The position numbers and the translations under genes are program-made. DNA of 64,000 nt, taken from assembly GCF_900100545.1 (NCBI RefSeq), contig NZ_FNDP01000001.1:473115-537114 (forward strand), given 5' to 3'. Shown here in pieces: positions 8,879-17,156 of the stretch (position 1 is its first letter; each line of letters begins with the position of its first letter). The stretch comes from Pseudobutyrivibrio sp. 49. GTDB lineage: Bacteria; Bacillota; Clostridia; Lachnospirales; Lachnospiraceae. The notes under the pieces were generated by a model, which saw nothing but the letters and a program-made list of their open reading frames with translations, was not told the DNA's origin and did no database searches.

Positions 8879-9453
8879 TGAGGTTTAAGTACTATCTTAG
8901 AGGAATTGGTATTGGCGTTACGTTAGCAACATTACTTTTAACTATAAGCTTTTATTTTGGAAGAGACTTTCTATATAATAAGTCTCTGACAGATGAAGAG
9001 ATTATAGAGAAGGCTTCAGCTCTTGGCATGGTAATGCCAGAGGGGACAGAGGAAGAAGCTATTGTAGCTGAAAAGGAAGATTCTTCTGAGGTTGTGGAGG
9101 AAGCCCCTGTTGTTACTGAAGAAGTTACTTCAGTCGGGGAAGAAGAGATTTCTGCCGAGTCTTCCGTAGAGCAGACAGTTGAAGATAGCACTGCTGCTTC
9201 AGAGGATGAGGTTATTACCTATGTTCCATTTACTGTTCGTGCAGGAGAGTCTTCAGAAGTGATTTGCTCTCACTTAAAGAAAGCAGGACTTATTGATGAT
9301 TCTGAGGAATTCAACAAATATCTTAATAAATGCAAGGTGGATAATTTGATTCAAAATGGAACCTTTTATGTAAAGCAGGGAAGCACCTATGATGATTTGG
9401 TGGCAGTTCTTGTAAATAAAGATGTTAGAACAACAACGCCCCCAAAGAATTGA
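8878..9453 (+). CDS. Membrane-anchored protein with MltG/YceG-type LysM-like domain, no catalytic domain
   Basis: The 191-residue protein has an N-terminal membrane anchor (about 8-28), a very acidic Glu/Val/Ser linker (about 38-115) and a C-terminal module of about 70 residues (PFTVRAGESSEVICSHLKKA, then GLIDDSEEFNKYL and NGTFYVKQGSTYDDLVAVL). This module resembles the LysM-like subdomain of the endolytic transglycosylase MltG. The MltG catalytic domain is missing. ATG 8878 overlaps the previous stop (TAATG), so the two are translationally coupled. It probably sits outside the membrane near peptidoglycan. Last gene of the motility operon before rpsB. Confidence 0.68.
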   Translation: MRFKYYLRGIGIGVTLATLLLTISFYFGRDFLYNKSLTDEEIIEKASALGMVMPEGTEEEAIVAEKEDSSEVVEEAPVVTEEVTSVGEEEISAESSVEQTVEDSTAASEDEVITYVPFTVRAGESSEVICSHLKKAGLIDDSEEFNKYLNKCKVDNLIQNGTFYVKQGSTYDDLVAVLVNKDVRTTTPPKN

Positions 9454-9456
9454 TAG

Positions 9457-9485
9457 TTGCAATAATTGCAAAATTATGGTAAATT
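9457..9485 (+). promoter_or_regulatory. Promoter for rpsB-tsf
   Basis: TTGCAA (9457-9462), 17-base spacer, TAAATT (9480-9485) preceded by an extended -10 TGG (9477-9479). It begins just after the stop of the last motility gene and gives the ribosomal genes their own transcription start near 9492. The infC promoter (30393) has the same layout. Confidence 0.55.
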
Positions 9486-9512
9486 CTAAGGGCTGTTGAA
9501 AATACACGCATA

Positions 9513-9562
9513 AGGACTGACATTGGTTCCCAACCTATCGTAGGCCGGGTGTTTGTCAGGTG
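9513..9562 (+). promoter_or_regulatory. Structured 5' leader of rpsB, candidate S2 autoregulatory element
   Basis: An outer helix CTGACA (9517-9522)/TGTCAG (9554-9559) encloses a short hairpin CCTA-TCG-TAGG (9534-9544). An alternative hairpin GGTT (9525-9528)/AACC (9532-9535) competes with it. The element lies between promoter and ribosome site and has no terminator-like U-run, so translation-level control by S2 is the simplest model. This is inferred from pairing in one sequence only. Confidence 0.4.
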
Positions 9563-9598
9563 GAATTATGCGGAAGAAACAAACCAGGAGGTATTAAA

Positions 9599-10327
9599 AT
9601 GAGTGTTATTTCAATGAAGCAGTTACTTGAGGCAGGTGTTCACTTCGGACACCAGACACGTAGATGGAACCCTAAGATGGCTCCTTATATCTACACAGAG
9701 CGTAATGGTATCCACATTATCGACCTTCAGAAGTCTGTAGGTATGGTAGACGATGCTTATGATGTTATCTTTGACATCGCTCAGCAGGGTGGTAACATCC
9801 TTTTCGTTGGTACAAAGAAGCAGGCTCAGGACGCTATCGCATCTGAGGCAGAGCGTTGCGGTATGTACTATGTAAACGAGAGATGGCTCGGTGGTATGCT
9901 CACAAACTTTAAGACAGTTCAGACAAGAATCGCTCGTCTTAAGGAAATCGAGAAGATGGAAGCAGATGGTACATTCGATCTTCTTCCAAAGAAGGAAGTG
10001 ACTCAGCTCAAGAAGGAGCAGGAGAAGCTTACAAAGGTTCTTGGTGGTATTAAGGAAATGAACAGAATTCCTGATGCTATCTTCATTATCGATCCTAAGA
10101 AGGAGCACATCTGTGTTCAGGAAGCACACGCACTTGGTATTCCACTTGTAGGTGTTTGTGACACTAACTGTGATCCAGATGAGCTTGATTATGTAATCCC
10201 TGGTAACGATGATGCTATCCGTGCAGTAAAGCTTATCGTTGCAAAGATGGCAGACGCTGTTATCGAAGCAAAGCAGGGTGAAATGAATGAGGTTGCTGAG
10301 GAAGCAACAGCAGAAGAGGAGGCATAA
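9599..10327 (+). CDS. rpsB: 30S ribosomal protein S2
   Basis: From ATG 9599 the product is 242 residues and starts [20 protein letters not shown], the standard S2 N-terminus. The [31 protein letters not shown] and [20 protein letters not shown] stretches are S2 signatures. The in-frame GTG at 9560 lies in the leader helix and is rejected; CCAGGAGG precedes ATG 9599. Coding sequence is strongly biased to a few codons, as in other highly expressed genes here, which creates a long false ORF on the other strand. Confidence 0.98.
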   Translation: MSVISMKQLLEAGVHFGHQTRRWNPKMAPYIYTERNGIHIIDLQKSVGMVDDAYDVIFDIAQQGGNILFVGTKKQAQDAIASEAERCGMYYVNERWLGGMLTNFKTVQTRIARLKEIEKMEADGTFDLLPKKEVTQLKKEQEKLTKVLGGIKEMNRIPDAIFIIDPKKEHICVQEAHALGIPLVGVCDTNCDPDELDYVIPGNDDAIRAVKLIVAKMADAVIEAKQGEMNEVAEEATAEEEA

Positions 10328-10331
10328 TAAT

Positions 10332-11261
10332 ATGGCAGCTATTACAGCAGCAATGGTAAAGGACCTTCGCGAGCAGTCTGGCGCAGGTATGATGGATTGT
10401 AAGAAGGCACTCGCTGAGTGCGATGGTGATATGGATGCGGCTTTCGAGCTTCTTCGTAAGAACGGTGCAGCTAAGGCTGAGAAGAAGGCATCTCGTATCG
10501 CTGCAGAGGGTATCTGCAAGGTAGTAGTAGAAGGCAATACAGCAGTTGTTCTTGAGGTTAACTCAGAGACTGACTTCGTTGCTAAGAACGAGAAGTTCCA
10601 GACATACGTAGAGAAGGTTGCTACTCAGATTCTTAAGTCTGATGTTAATACAATTGATGAGCTTCTTGCACAGCCATGGGCTGAGGATTCATCTAAGACA
10701 GTTAACGATGTTCACGTAGAGATGGTTGCTACAATCGGTGAGAAGCTTTCTCTTAGAAGATTTGAGAAGGTTACATCTGATGGATTCGTAGTATCTTATA
10801 CACACGGTGGTGGACGTATCGGCGTTATCGTAGATATGGCTGGCGCTGAGTCAGATGCAGCTAAGGAGGCAGCTACAAATCTTGCTATGCAGATTGCAGC
10901 TCTTAATCCTAAGTATGTTAGCCGTGATGAGGTTTCTGCTGAGTACATCGCTCACGAGAAGGAAATCCTTCTTGCTCAGATCATGAACGATCCTAAGGAG
11001 TCACAGAAGCCTGAGAAGGTTATCAACGGAATGATCGAAGGTCGTGTATCTAAGGAGCTTAAGGAAATCTGTCTTCTTGATCAGGTTTACGTTAAGGCTG
11101 AGGATGGAAAGCAGACAGTTGCTAAGTACTTAGAGGAAGTTTCTAAGGCTACAGGTTCTGCACTTTCAATCAAGAGATTCGTTCGTTTTGAGACTGGTGA
11201 AGGCCTTGAGAAGAAGAACGAAGACTTCGCTGCTGAGGTTGCAGCTCAGATGAACGCTTAA
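10332..11261 (+). CDS. tsf: Elongation factor Ts
   Basis: EF-Ts recharges EF-Tu with GTP. The 309-residue product from ATG 10332 opens with MAAITAAMVKDLREQSGAGM and MDCKKALAECDGDMDAA, the UBA-type N-terminal domain and first signature. VNSETDFVAKNEKF is the second signature. Two core subdomains follow, usual for the long bacterial form. An in-frame start at 10287 lies inside rpsB and is rejected. The gene follows rpsB by 4 bases and is closed by the terminator at 11285. Confidence 0.98.
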   Translation: MAAITAAMVKDLREQSGAGMMDCKKALAECDGDMDAAFELLRKNGAAKAEKKASRIAAEGICKVVVEGNTAVVLEVNSETDFVAKNEKFQTYVEKVATQILKSDVNTIDELLAQPWAEDSSKTVNDVHVEMVATIGEKLSLRRFEKVTSDGFVVSYTHGGGRIGVIVDMAGAESDAAKEAATNLAMQIAALNPKYVSRDEVSAEYIAHEKEILLAQIMNDPKESQKPEKVINGMIEGRVSKELKEICLLDQVYVKAEDGKQTVAKYLEEVSKATGSALSIKRFVRFETGEGLEKKNEDFAAEVAAQMNA

Positions 11262-11284
11262 TTAGTTCATAAATATGCTTTTTA

Positions 11285-11318
11285 AAAGGGTCTACATTTA
11301 GTAGACCCTTTCTTTTTT
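11285..11318 (+). terminator. Intrinsic terminator after tsf
   Basis: AAAGGGTCTAC (11285-11295), loop ATTTA, GTAGACCCTTT (11301-11311), then CTTTTTT. Perfect 11-bp stem with a good U-run. Confidence 0.93.
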
Positions 11319-11385
11319 ATCCTTTATCTTGTAAATTGGTTGTGATAAAATAAAAGAGAAATTTTAAGGGGAGGGAGTTATAACC

Positions 11386-12300
11386 TTGGATATTGCAAAT
11401 GATGGGCTCGAGAAGCAGCGCGCAAAGCGTAAGCGTGTAGCTCGAATGAAAAAGATGATAGTTTATACAATTATCAGCTTTATGCTTCTCACTTTAATTG
11501 TAATGACTATCCTTATTTTTGAAGTTATTTCTCTTCAAAGACAAATTGATTCCATTTCAGCTAAAATTGCTGTCTCTAATACTGTTGATGATGCTGACGA
11601 GATGGTAGATGATAGCTTCTTGGACAATGTTTATCTTGTAGATAACATGGATAATATTGCAGAAGAAGGTGACATACCTATGGTGTATCTTACCTTTGAT
11701 GATGGTCCTAGTGAAAACACTGAGACTATATTAGATATTCTTGATGATTATAATGTTAAGGCTACTTTCTTCGTTGTAGGACAGGATATTGATACTTACG
11801 GTGATGCCTACAGACGTATAGTAGAGGATGGGCATACTATTGGTATGCATTCTTATAGCCATAACTATTCTAAAATCTATCAGTCTGAAGATTCTTTTAT
11901 TGCAGATTATGACAAGATTCACGATTTAATATTAGACACTACTGGTGTTGATACAAAATTATACAGATTTCCAGGTGGAAGCAGTAATAAAGTTAGCAAT
12001 ACAAGTATGTCTGTTTTTATTAATTATTTGAACTCTATCGGGGTCAAATATTATGATTGGAACATTGCCTCTGGAGATGCTACTTCACAGGCTTTTACAG
12101 CAGATGAACTTGTTGATAATGTTATGAGTGATGTGGTAAAATACAAGACGTCTGTAGTATTGTTACATGACGGTACAAACAAAAAGGCAACGGTTGAAGC
12201 GTTACCTAGACTTATCGAGTCTCTTAATGATGCGGGAGCTATGATTTTACCAATTACAGATGAAACAGAAATAATACAACACGTTAGTGTTGTTCAATAA
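11386..12300 (+). CDS. Membrane-anchored polysaccharide deacetylase (NodB/PgdA-like)
   Basis: The 304-residue protein has a basic N-terminus, one membrane segment (about 23-45), a short acidic stalk and a NodB homology domain (about 100-300). The metal/catalytic motifs can be read: TFDDGPSENT (motif 1), HSYSHN (motif 2, metal His), YRFPGGSS (motif 3), the DWNIASGD segment (motif 4) and LLHDG (motif 5). It probably deacetylates peptidoglycan or another N-acetylated wall glycan outside the membrane. The start is TTG 11386 with GGGGAGGG upstream; no ATG is well placed before residue 21. Followed 25 bases later by a bactofilin gene. Confidence 0.85.
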   Translation: MDIANDGLEKQRAKRKRVARMKKMIVYTIISFMLLTLIVMTILIFEVISLQRQIDSISAKIAVSNTVDDADEMVDDSFLDNVYLVDNMDNIAEEGDIPMVYLTFDDGPSENTETILDILDDYNVKATFFVVGQDIDTYGDAYRRIVEDGHTIGMHSYSHNYSKIYQSEDSFIADYDKIHDLILDTTGVDTKLYRFPGGSSNKVSNTSMSVFINYLNSIGVKYYDWNIASGDATSQAFTADELVDNVMSDVVKYKTSVVLLHDGTNKKATVEALPRLIESLNDAGAMILPITDETEIIQHVSVVQ

Positions 12301-12325
12301 AGAATATGTTATGGAGGATTTATAA

Positions 12326-13108
12326 ATGGGTTTCTTTAAAGATTTCAAAGAAGACTTTAATGATGCAGTTAATGAGCTAGTACCAGGTGGCGACGACACT
12401 GCAGCTACTGAGGAGGTCATGGTTAACACTCTCGATGGCGATATTGATGTCGAGTCTGAGCTTAATAAGCTTGATGGCCTTCTTGAGCAGGTTTCTAAAA
12501 AGGTTGATGAGCCTGCTACAAAGGCAACAGAGACTGTTCCTGCAAAAGAGCAGTCAGCAGAGAAGAAGTCATTCTTCTCAGACACAAAAAATGATTCAAA
12601 GGTGGAGGCATCAAAGACAATGGGAGTTATGGAAAATGGTTCTGACGCAAAGAACGTTGCTTCAGACGAAAATGCAGTTATTACTGGTGGTATGAAGATT
12701 ACAGGTAACGTTGAATCAATTGGTTCTATCGAGGTTCAGGGTGAAATCGTTGGTGATGTTACATGTAATGGTAAGCTTGTTATCGCAGGTAAGGTTACAG
12801 GTAATTCTTCTTCTGCTGAGTTCTTTGCAGATGCTGCAAAGATTGAAGGAGAGGTTGTTACTACTGGAACAGCTAAGATTGGTGTTGGTTCAGTAATTAT
12901 TGGAAATATCACAGCTACATCAGCAGTTATCGCTGGTGCTGTTAAGGGTGATATTGATGTTAACGGACCTGTTGTTGTTGACACATCAGCAGTTGTTATG
13001 GGTAACATCAAGTCTCGTTCAGTTCAGATTAATAATGGTGCTGTTATCGAAGGCTTCTGTTCACAGAGCTACGCAGATGTTGATGTAAACAGCGTATTTA
13101 ATATCTAA
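12326..13108 (+). CDS. Bactofilin (polymer-forming cytoskeletal protein)
   Basis: A 260-residue protein with a disordered, acidic and Ser/Thr-rich N-terminal half (1-110) and a C-terminal bactofilin beta-helix domain (about 112-250). The domain shows the repeated pattern ITGNVESIGSIEVQGEIVGD, CNGKLVIAGKVTG, GSVIIGNITA, AVIAGAVKGDIDV, SAVVMGNIKS. Bactofilins polymerise without nucleotide and often scaffold wall enzymes. The N-terminal tail is longer than usual, suggesting a partner-binding or membrane-targeting extension. GGAGG precedes ATG 12326. Likely co-transcribed with the deacetylase. Confidence 0.88.
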   Translation: MGFFKDFKEDFNDAVNELVPGGDDTAATEEVMVNTLDGDIDVESELNKLDGLLEQVSKKVDEPATKATETVPAKEQSAEKKSFFSDTKNDSKVEASKTMGVMENGSDAKNVASDENAVITGGMKITGNVESIGSIEVQGEIVGDVTCNGKLVIAGKVTGNSSSAEFFADAAKIEGEVVTTGTAKIGVGSVIIGNITATSAVIAGAVKGDIDVNGPVVVDTSAVVMGNIKSRSVQINNGAVIEGFCSQSYADVDVNSVFNI

Positions 13109-13147
13109 TTTGACGAGACAAAATATATAAAGGAAATAAAAGAATAA

Positions 13148-13843
13148 ATGAAAAGAGTAGTATTAAAGCTTAGTGGAGAAGCACTTTCTGGGGATAAGGG
13201 TTTTGGATTTGATGAAGCTACTTGCTTAATGGTCGCTCGTCAGGTTAAGAAGCTTGTTGATGATGGCGTTCAGGTTGGCGTTGTTATTGGAGGCGGAAAT
13301 TTCTGGAGAGGACGCACTTCTGAAAATATCGACAGAACAAAAGCTGATCAGATTGGAATGCTTGCTACAGTTATGAACTGTATTTATGTTTCTGAGATTT
13401 TCAGAACTGTTGGTATGAAGACACAGGTTCTCACTCCATTTGAGTGTGGAAATGTATCAAAGCTTTATTCTAAGGATAGAGCAAACAAGTATTTTGAGAG
13501 AGGAATGGTTGTATTCTTTGCAGGTGGTTTAGGACATCCATATTTCTCTACAGATACACCTACTGTTCTTAGAGCAGTTGAGATCGAAGCTGATTGCATT
13601 CTTTTAGCAAAATCTATCGATGGCGTATATGATAGCGATCCAGCTAAGAATCCTAATGCTAAGCGTTATGATGAGATTAGCATTCAGGATGTTATCGATC
13701 AGAAGCTTCAGGTAGTTGATATGACAGCATCAATAATCGCTATGGAGCAGAAAATGCCTATGTATGTATTCTCACTTAATGAGGAGGATTCTATCGTAAA
13801 GGCAATTTCAGGCAAATTTAATGGTACGGTTGTAACCGTATAA
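13148..13843 (+). CDS. pyrH: UMP kinase
   Basis: Converts UMP to UDP in pyrimidine nucleotide synthesis. The amino-acid-kinase fold is clear: MKRVVLKLSGEALSGDKGFG, VGVVIGGGNFWRG, the DQIGMLATVMN segment, and SIDGVYDSDP near the end. 231 residues is the usual length. The ribosome site is weak (AAAGG, 12 bases upstream). Order tsf-pyrH-frr is conserved, here with the deacetylase and bactofilin inserted. Confidence 0.97.
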   Translation: MKRVVLKLSGEALSGDKGFGFDEATCLMVARQVKKLVDDGVQVGVVIGGGNFWRGRTSENIDRTKADQIGMLATVMNCIYVSEIFRTVGMKTQVLTPFECGNVSKLYSKDRANKYFERGMVVFFAGGLGHPYFSTDTPTVLRAVEIEADCILLAKSIDGVYDSDPAKNPNAKRYDEISIQDVIDQKLQVVDMTASIIAMEQKMPMYVFSLNEEDSIVKAISGKFNGTVVTV

Positions 13844-13852
13844 GGAGGGCTA

Positions 13853-14407
13853 ATGGATAATATACTTTCTGTATACGAAGAAAAAATGACAAAGAGCTAC
13901 AATAATCTTGAAAGTGAGTTCACAACTATCAGAGCAGGTCGTGCTAACCCACATATCCTGGATAAGATTACTGTTGATTATTATGGAGCACCAACTCCAC
14001 TTCAGCAGGTAGCAAATATTTCAGTTCCAGAGCCAAGACTTATTCAGATTCAGCCATGGGAAGCTTCTCTTGTTAAAGAGATTGAAAAGGCTATCAACAT
14101 GTCTGATATCGGAATTAATCCTACAAATGATGGCAAGCTTATTCGTCTTGTATTCCCTGAGCTTACAGAGGAACGTCGTAAGGAAATCGCCAAGGATGTT
14201 AAGAAGCACGGCGAGGATGCAAAGGTTGCTATTAGAAATATCAGAAGAGATGCTATTGATCATTTAAAGAAGCACTCAAAGGATGAGGGCGTTTCAGAGG
14301 ATGAAATCAAGGATCTTGAAGATAAGTGTCAGAAGATGACAGATAAGTTCATTGCTGAGGTTGATAAGGCTGTTGAGGCAAAGACTAAAGAGATTATGAC
14401 TGTCTAA
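13853..14407 (+). CDS. frr: Ribosome recycling factor
   Basis: RRF splits the post-termination ribosome with EF-G. The 184-residue protein shows the family stretches LESEFTTIRAGRANPHILD, VDYYGAPTPLQQVANISVPE, LTEERRKEIAKDVKKHGEDA and KVAIRNIRRDA. AAGGAGGG precedes ATG 13853, 9 bases after pyrH. A terminator-like hairpin follows at 14431. Confidence 0.98.
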   Translation: MDNILSVYEEKMTKSYNNLESEFTTIRAGRANPHILDKITVDYYGAPTPLQQVANISVPEPRLIQIQPWEASLVKEIEKAINMSDIGINPTNDGKLIRLVFPELTEERRKEIAKDVKKHGEDAKVAIRNIRRDAIDHLKKHSKDEGVSEDEIKDLEDKCQKMTDKFIAEVDKAVEAKTKEIMTV

Positions 14408-14430
14408 GAGATATTATTAAATTAATTTTT

Positions 14431-14466
14431 ACAGGGCACAATTTGTGCCCTGTTTCATTATTTTTA
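14431..14466 (+). terminator. Probable terminator between frr and uppS
   Basis: ACAGGGCACA (14431-14440), loop ATT, TGTGCCCTGT (14444-14453): perfect 10-bp GC-rich stem. The tail TTCATTATTTTT is interrupted, so termination may be partial, letting some transcription enter uppS 18 bases further on. Confidence 0.7.
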
Positions 14467-14483
14467 TAAAAAATGGAGGCACT

Positions 14484-15182
14484 ATGAACGTACCAGAGCA
14501 TATAGCCATTATTCTTGATGGAAATGGGAGATGGGCAAAATCAAAGGGGATGCCTCGTACTTACGGGCATACAGTAGGTGCGAAAAATGTTGAGACCATA
14601 TGTAGAGCAGCTCACGATTTAGGGGTTAAATATGTGACAATGTATGCATTCTCTACAGAAAACTGGTCAAGACCTGATGATGAAGTAAAAGCTTTAATGA
14701 AGCTTCTCGGAGAATATATTAAGACTTGCATGAGAACAGCAAAGAAGGATAACCTTCGTGTTCGCTTTATTGGAGATTTAACAAGACTTGATGAAAAGCT
14801 TCGCAAAGCCATTGATGAGCTTACAGAGTATTCATCACAGTTCACAGGACTTACACTTACAATTGCTATAAATTACGGTAGTAGAGATGAGATGACAAGA
14901 GCTATCAGAAAGGTGGCGTCTGACGTAAAAGATGGTAAAATAGATGTTGAAAGCATTGATGAATCGCTTTTTGGAAGTTATTTAGATACAAAAGATATTC
15001 CTGATCCAGATTTTATGATTCGTACATCAGGAGAGCAACGTTTATCAAACTATCTTCTATGGCAGCTTGCTTATGCGGAGTTTTATTTTACACCTGTGGC
15101 ATGGCCAGAGTTTACTCCTGATGAGTTAAAGAAAGCTATAGAAGAATATGACAAAAGAAATCGTCGTTTTGGCGGAATTTAG
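14484..15182 (+). CDS. uppS: Undecaprenyl diphosphate synthase
   Basis: A cis-prenyltransferase that makes the C55 lipid carrier for peptidoglycan. From ATG 14484 (TGGAGG upstream) the 232-residue protein opens MNVPEHIAIILDGNGRWAKS with catalytic D12, then TMYAFSTENWSRP and DFMIRTSGEQRLSNYLLWQ, and ends near the usual point. The upstream in-frame start at 14445 would fall inside the preceding terminator hairpin and is rejected. Starts the uppS-cdsA-dxr-rseP-ispG run. Confidence 0.97.
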   Translation: MNVPEHIAIILDGNGRWAKSKGMPRTYGHTVGAKNVETICRAAHDLGVKYVTMYAFSTENWSRPDDEVKALMKLLGEYIKTCMRTAKKDNLRVRFIGDLTRLDEKLRKAIDELTEYSSQFTGLTLTIAINYGSRDEMTRAIRKVASDVKDGKIDVESIDESLFGSYLDTKDIPDPDFMIRTSGEQRLSNYLLWQLAYAEFYFTPVAWPEFTPDELKKAIEEYDKRNRRFGGI

Positions 15183-15194
15183 AGAGGATTTTAA

Positions 15195-15995
15195 ATGTTT
15201 ATCACACGACTTATTAGTGGAATAGTACTTGTAATTTTAGCTTTGCTATTTATTTGTACCGGTGGAGATTTACTTCTTGGAGTAATGCTTGCATTATCTC
15301 TTATTGGAATGTTCGAGCTGTATCGTATATTTGATATTGAAAAGAAGCCACTTGGTTTTTTAGGCTATGCTGCATGCGTTGCATATTATTCCAACCTTAA
15401 GCTTATGTTTTCACCAGATAATATGGCGATAATGCTTGTATTTCTTATCTGTTTATTAGGAGTGTTCGTATTTGCGTATCCTAAATACCATACACATCAG
15501 ATTATGGCAGCCTTCTTTGGTCTTTTTTATGTTGGAGTGATGCTTTCATTCCTTTATCAGACAAGAATGCTTCCTAATGGTCAGTTTATAGTATGGCTTA
15601 TTTTCCTTTGCTCATGGGGATGCGATACTTCAGCTTATTGTGTAGGTGTACTTTTCGGAAAGCACAAAATGTCACCACTTCTCTCACCAAAGAAGTCCAT
15701 TGAAGGAGCAGTAGGTGGAGTGGTAGGATCTATGCTCTTTACAGCGCTTTACTGTTTTATTATTGATAATATTTTCAGATTAGAGGATTTCCCAATTATT
15801 CCTCTTGTTGTTTTTGCAGGAATTGGTGCACTCATATCTATGGTGGGTGATCTTGCTGCATCGGCTATTAAGCGTAATTTTGATATAAAAGACTATGGAA
15901 AGCTTATTCCAGGTCACGGTGGAGTTTTAGATCGTTTTGACAGTGTTATTATTACTGCACCAATTATATTTTTCTTAGCATATTACATTTTATAG
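15195..15995 (+). CDS. cdsA: Phosphatidate cytidylyltransferase
   Basis: Makes CDP-diacylglycerol from phosphatidic acid and CTP. It is a multi-pass membrane protein of 266 residues with about seven hydrophobic segments. The C-terminal CDS signature is intact: SAIKRNFDIKDYGKLIPGHG followed by GVLDRFDS, containing the metal-binding Asp pair. GAGAGG precedes ATG 15195. Fixed place between uppS and dxr. Confidence 0.96.
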   Translation: MFITRLISGIVLVILALLFICTGGDLLLGVMLALSLIGMFELYRIFDIEKKPLGFLGYAACVAYYSNLKLMFSPDNMAIMLVFLICLLGVFVFAYPKYHTHQIMAAFFGLFYVGVMLSFLYQTRMLPNGQFIVWLIFLCSWGCDTSAYCVGVLFGKHKMSPLLSPKKSIEGAVGGVVGSMLFTALYCFIIDNIFRLEDFPIIPLVVFAGIGALISMVGDLAASAIKRNFDIKDYGKLIPGHGGVLDRFDSVIITAPIIFFLAYYIL

Positions 15996-16007
15996 AGGTA
16001 GACACAC

Positions 16008-17156
16008 ATGGCAAAGAATATATCAATTCTTGGTTCTACAGGTTCAATTGGTACACAGACATTAGACATCGTTTCTCAGAATCCTGATGATTTAAATGTT
16101 GTGGCTATGTCCTGTGGTAGTAATCTGGATCTTTTTGAAAGTCAGATTAGAAAATATGAGCCTACTCTTGTTTCAGTTGGAACAGAAGAGTTGGCAAAGG
16201 ATTTAAAGACTAGACTTTCTGATATTACAATAGATATTCATTATGGTATGGAAGGTCTTATTGCAGTTGCTACTGCAGAAGAGGCTGATACAGTTGTTAC
16301 TGCAGTTGTAGGTATGGTTGGTGTTCAGCCAACAATCGCAGCTATCAATGCAGGCAAGGATATCGCTCTTGCAAACAAAGAAACACTTGTTACAGCTGGT
16401 CATATTATTATGCCGCTGGCAAAGGAAAAAGGTGTTTCTATTCTCCCAGTGGATAGTGAGCATAGTGCTATTTTCCAGTCGCTTAATGGTGAGAGACATA
16501 ATAAGATTTCTAAGATTCTTCTTACAGCCTCAGGTGGACCATTTAGAGGTCGTACACTTGATGACTTAGAAAACGTTACCTTAGAAGATGCCCTTAAGCA
16601 TCCTAACTGGTCAATGGGAGCAAAAATCACAATTGATTCTGCTACCATGATTAATAAAGGTCTTGAGGTTATGGAAGCTAAATGGCTTTTTGGTGTTAAC
16701 CTTAATCAGGTAGAAGTAGTGGTTCATCCTCAAAGTATTCTTCACTCAGCAGTAGAATTTATGGATGGTGCAGTTATTGGGCAGATGGGTACACCTGATA
16801 TGCGTCTTCCAATTCTTTATGCATTATTCTATCCAAATCGTAAGACTTTGTATTCAGAGCCATTAGATTTATTTAAAGTTGGTACTCTTACTTTTGAGAG
16901 ACCTGATATGGAAACCTTCTATGGTCTTGCTCTTGCTTATGACGCTATGGATGCTGGTGGCAATGTGCCTACAGTTTTCAATGCAGCCAATGAAAGAGCA
17001 GTTGCCAAGTTCTTAAAGAATAAGATTAAGTTCTTGGAGATTCCAGAGATTGTTTCTGAGGCTATGATTAATGTAGACTTTATCCAGAATCCTACTATTG
17101 AGCAGGTTCTTGAGACAGAACAGATGACTTACGATTACATAGAGAGCAGGTGGTAG
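16008..17156 (+). CDS. dxr: 1-deoxy-D-xylulose 5-phosphate reductoisomerase
   Basis: Second step of the MEP isoprenoid pathway. The 382-residue protein has the NADPH site GSTGSIGTQTLDIV at the N-terminus, the ALANKETLVTAG stretch, the metal/substrate segment LPVDSEHSAIFQSL, and ATMINKGLEVMEA. Together with ispG downstream it shows that this organism uses the MEP pathway, which also feeds uppS. Its stop overlaps the GTG start of rseP. Confidence 0.97.
   Translation: MAKNISILGSTGSIGTQTLDIVSQNPDDLNVVAMSCGSNLDLFESQIRKYEPTLVSVGTEELAKDLKTRLSDITIDIHYGMEGLIAVATAEEADTVVTAVVGMVGVQPTIAAINAGKDIALANKETLVTAGHIIMPLAKEKGVSILPVDSEHSAIFQSLNGERHNKISKILLTASGGPFRGRTLDDLENVTLEDALKHPNWSMGAKITIDSATMINKGLEVMEAKWLFGVNLNQVEVVVHPQSILHSAVEFMDGAVIGQMGTPDMRLPILYALFYPNRKTLYSEPLDLFKVGTLTFERPDMETFYGLALAYDAMDAGGNVPTVFNAANERAVAKFLKNKIKFLEIPEIVSEAMINVDFIQNPTIEQVLETEQMTYDYIESRW

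Noticed and set aside
9623-10537. 304-codon open frame on the - strand across rpsB and tsf
   Set aside because: It lies fully antisense to two certain ribosomal genes with strong codon bias and spans their boundary; its product is low-complexity Leu/Cys/Ser-rich with no domain.
11329-11350. Possible promoter TTGTAA...GATAAA before the deacetylase gene
   Set aside because: Spacing is only about 9 bases; no acceptable pair was found.
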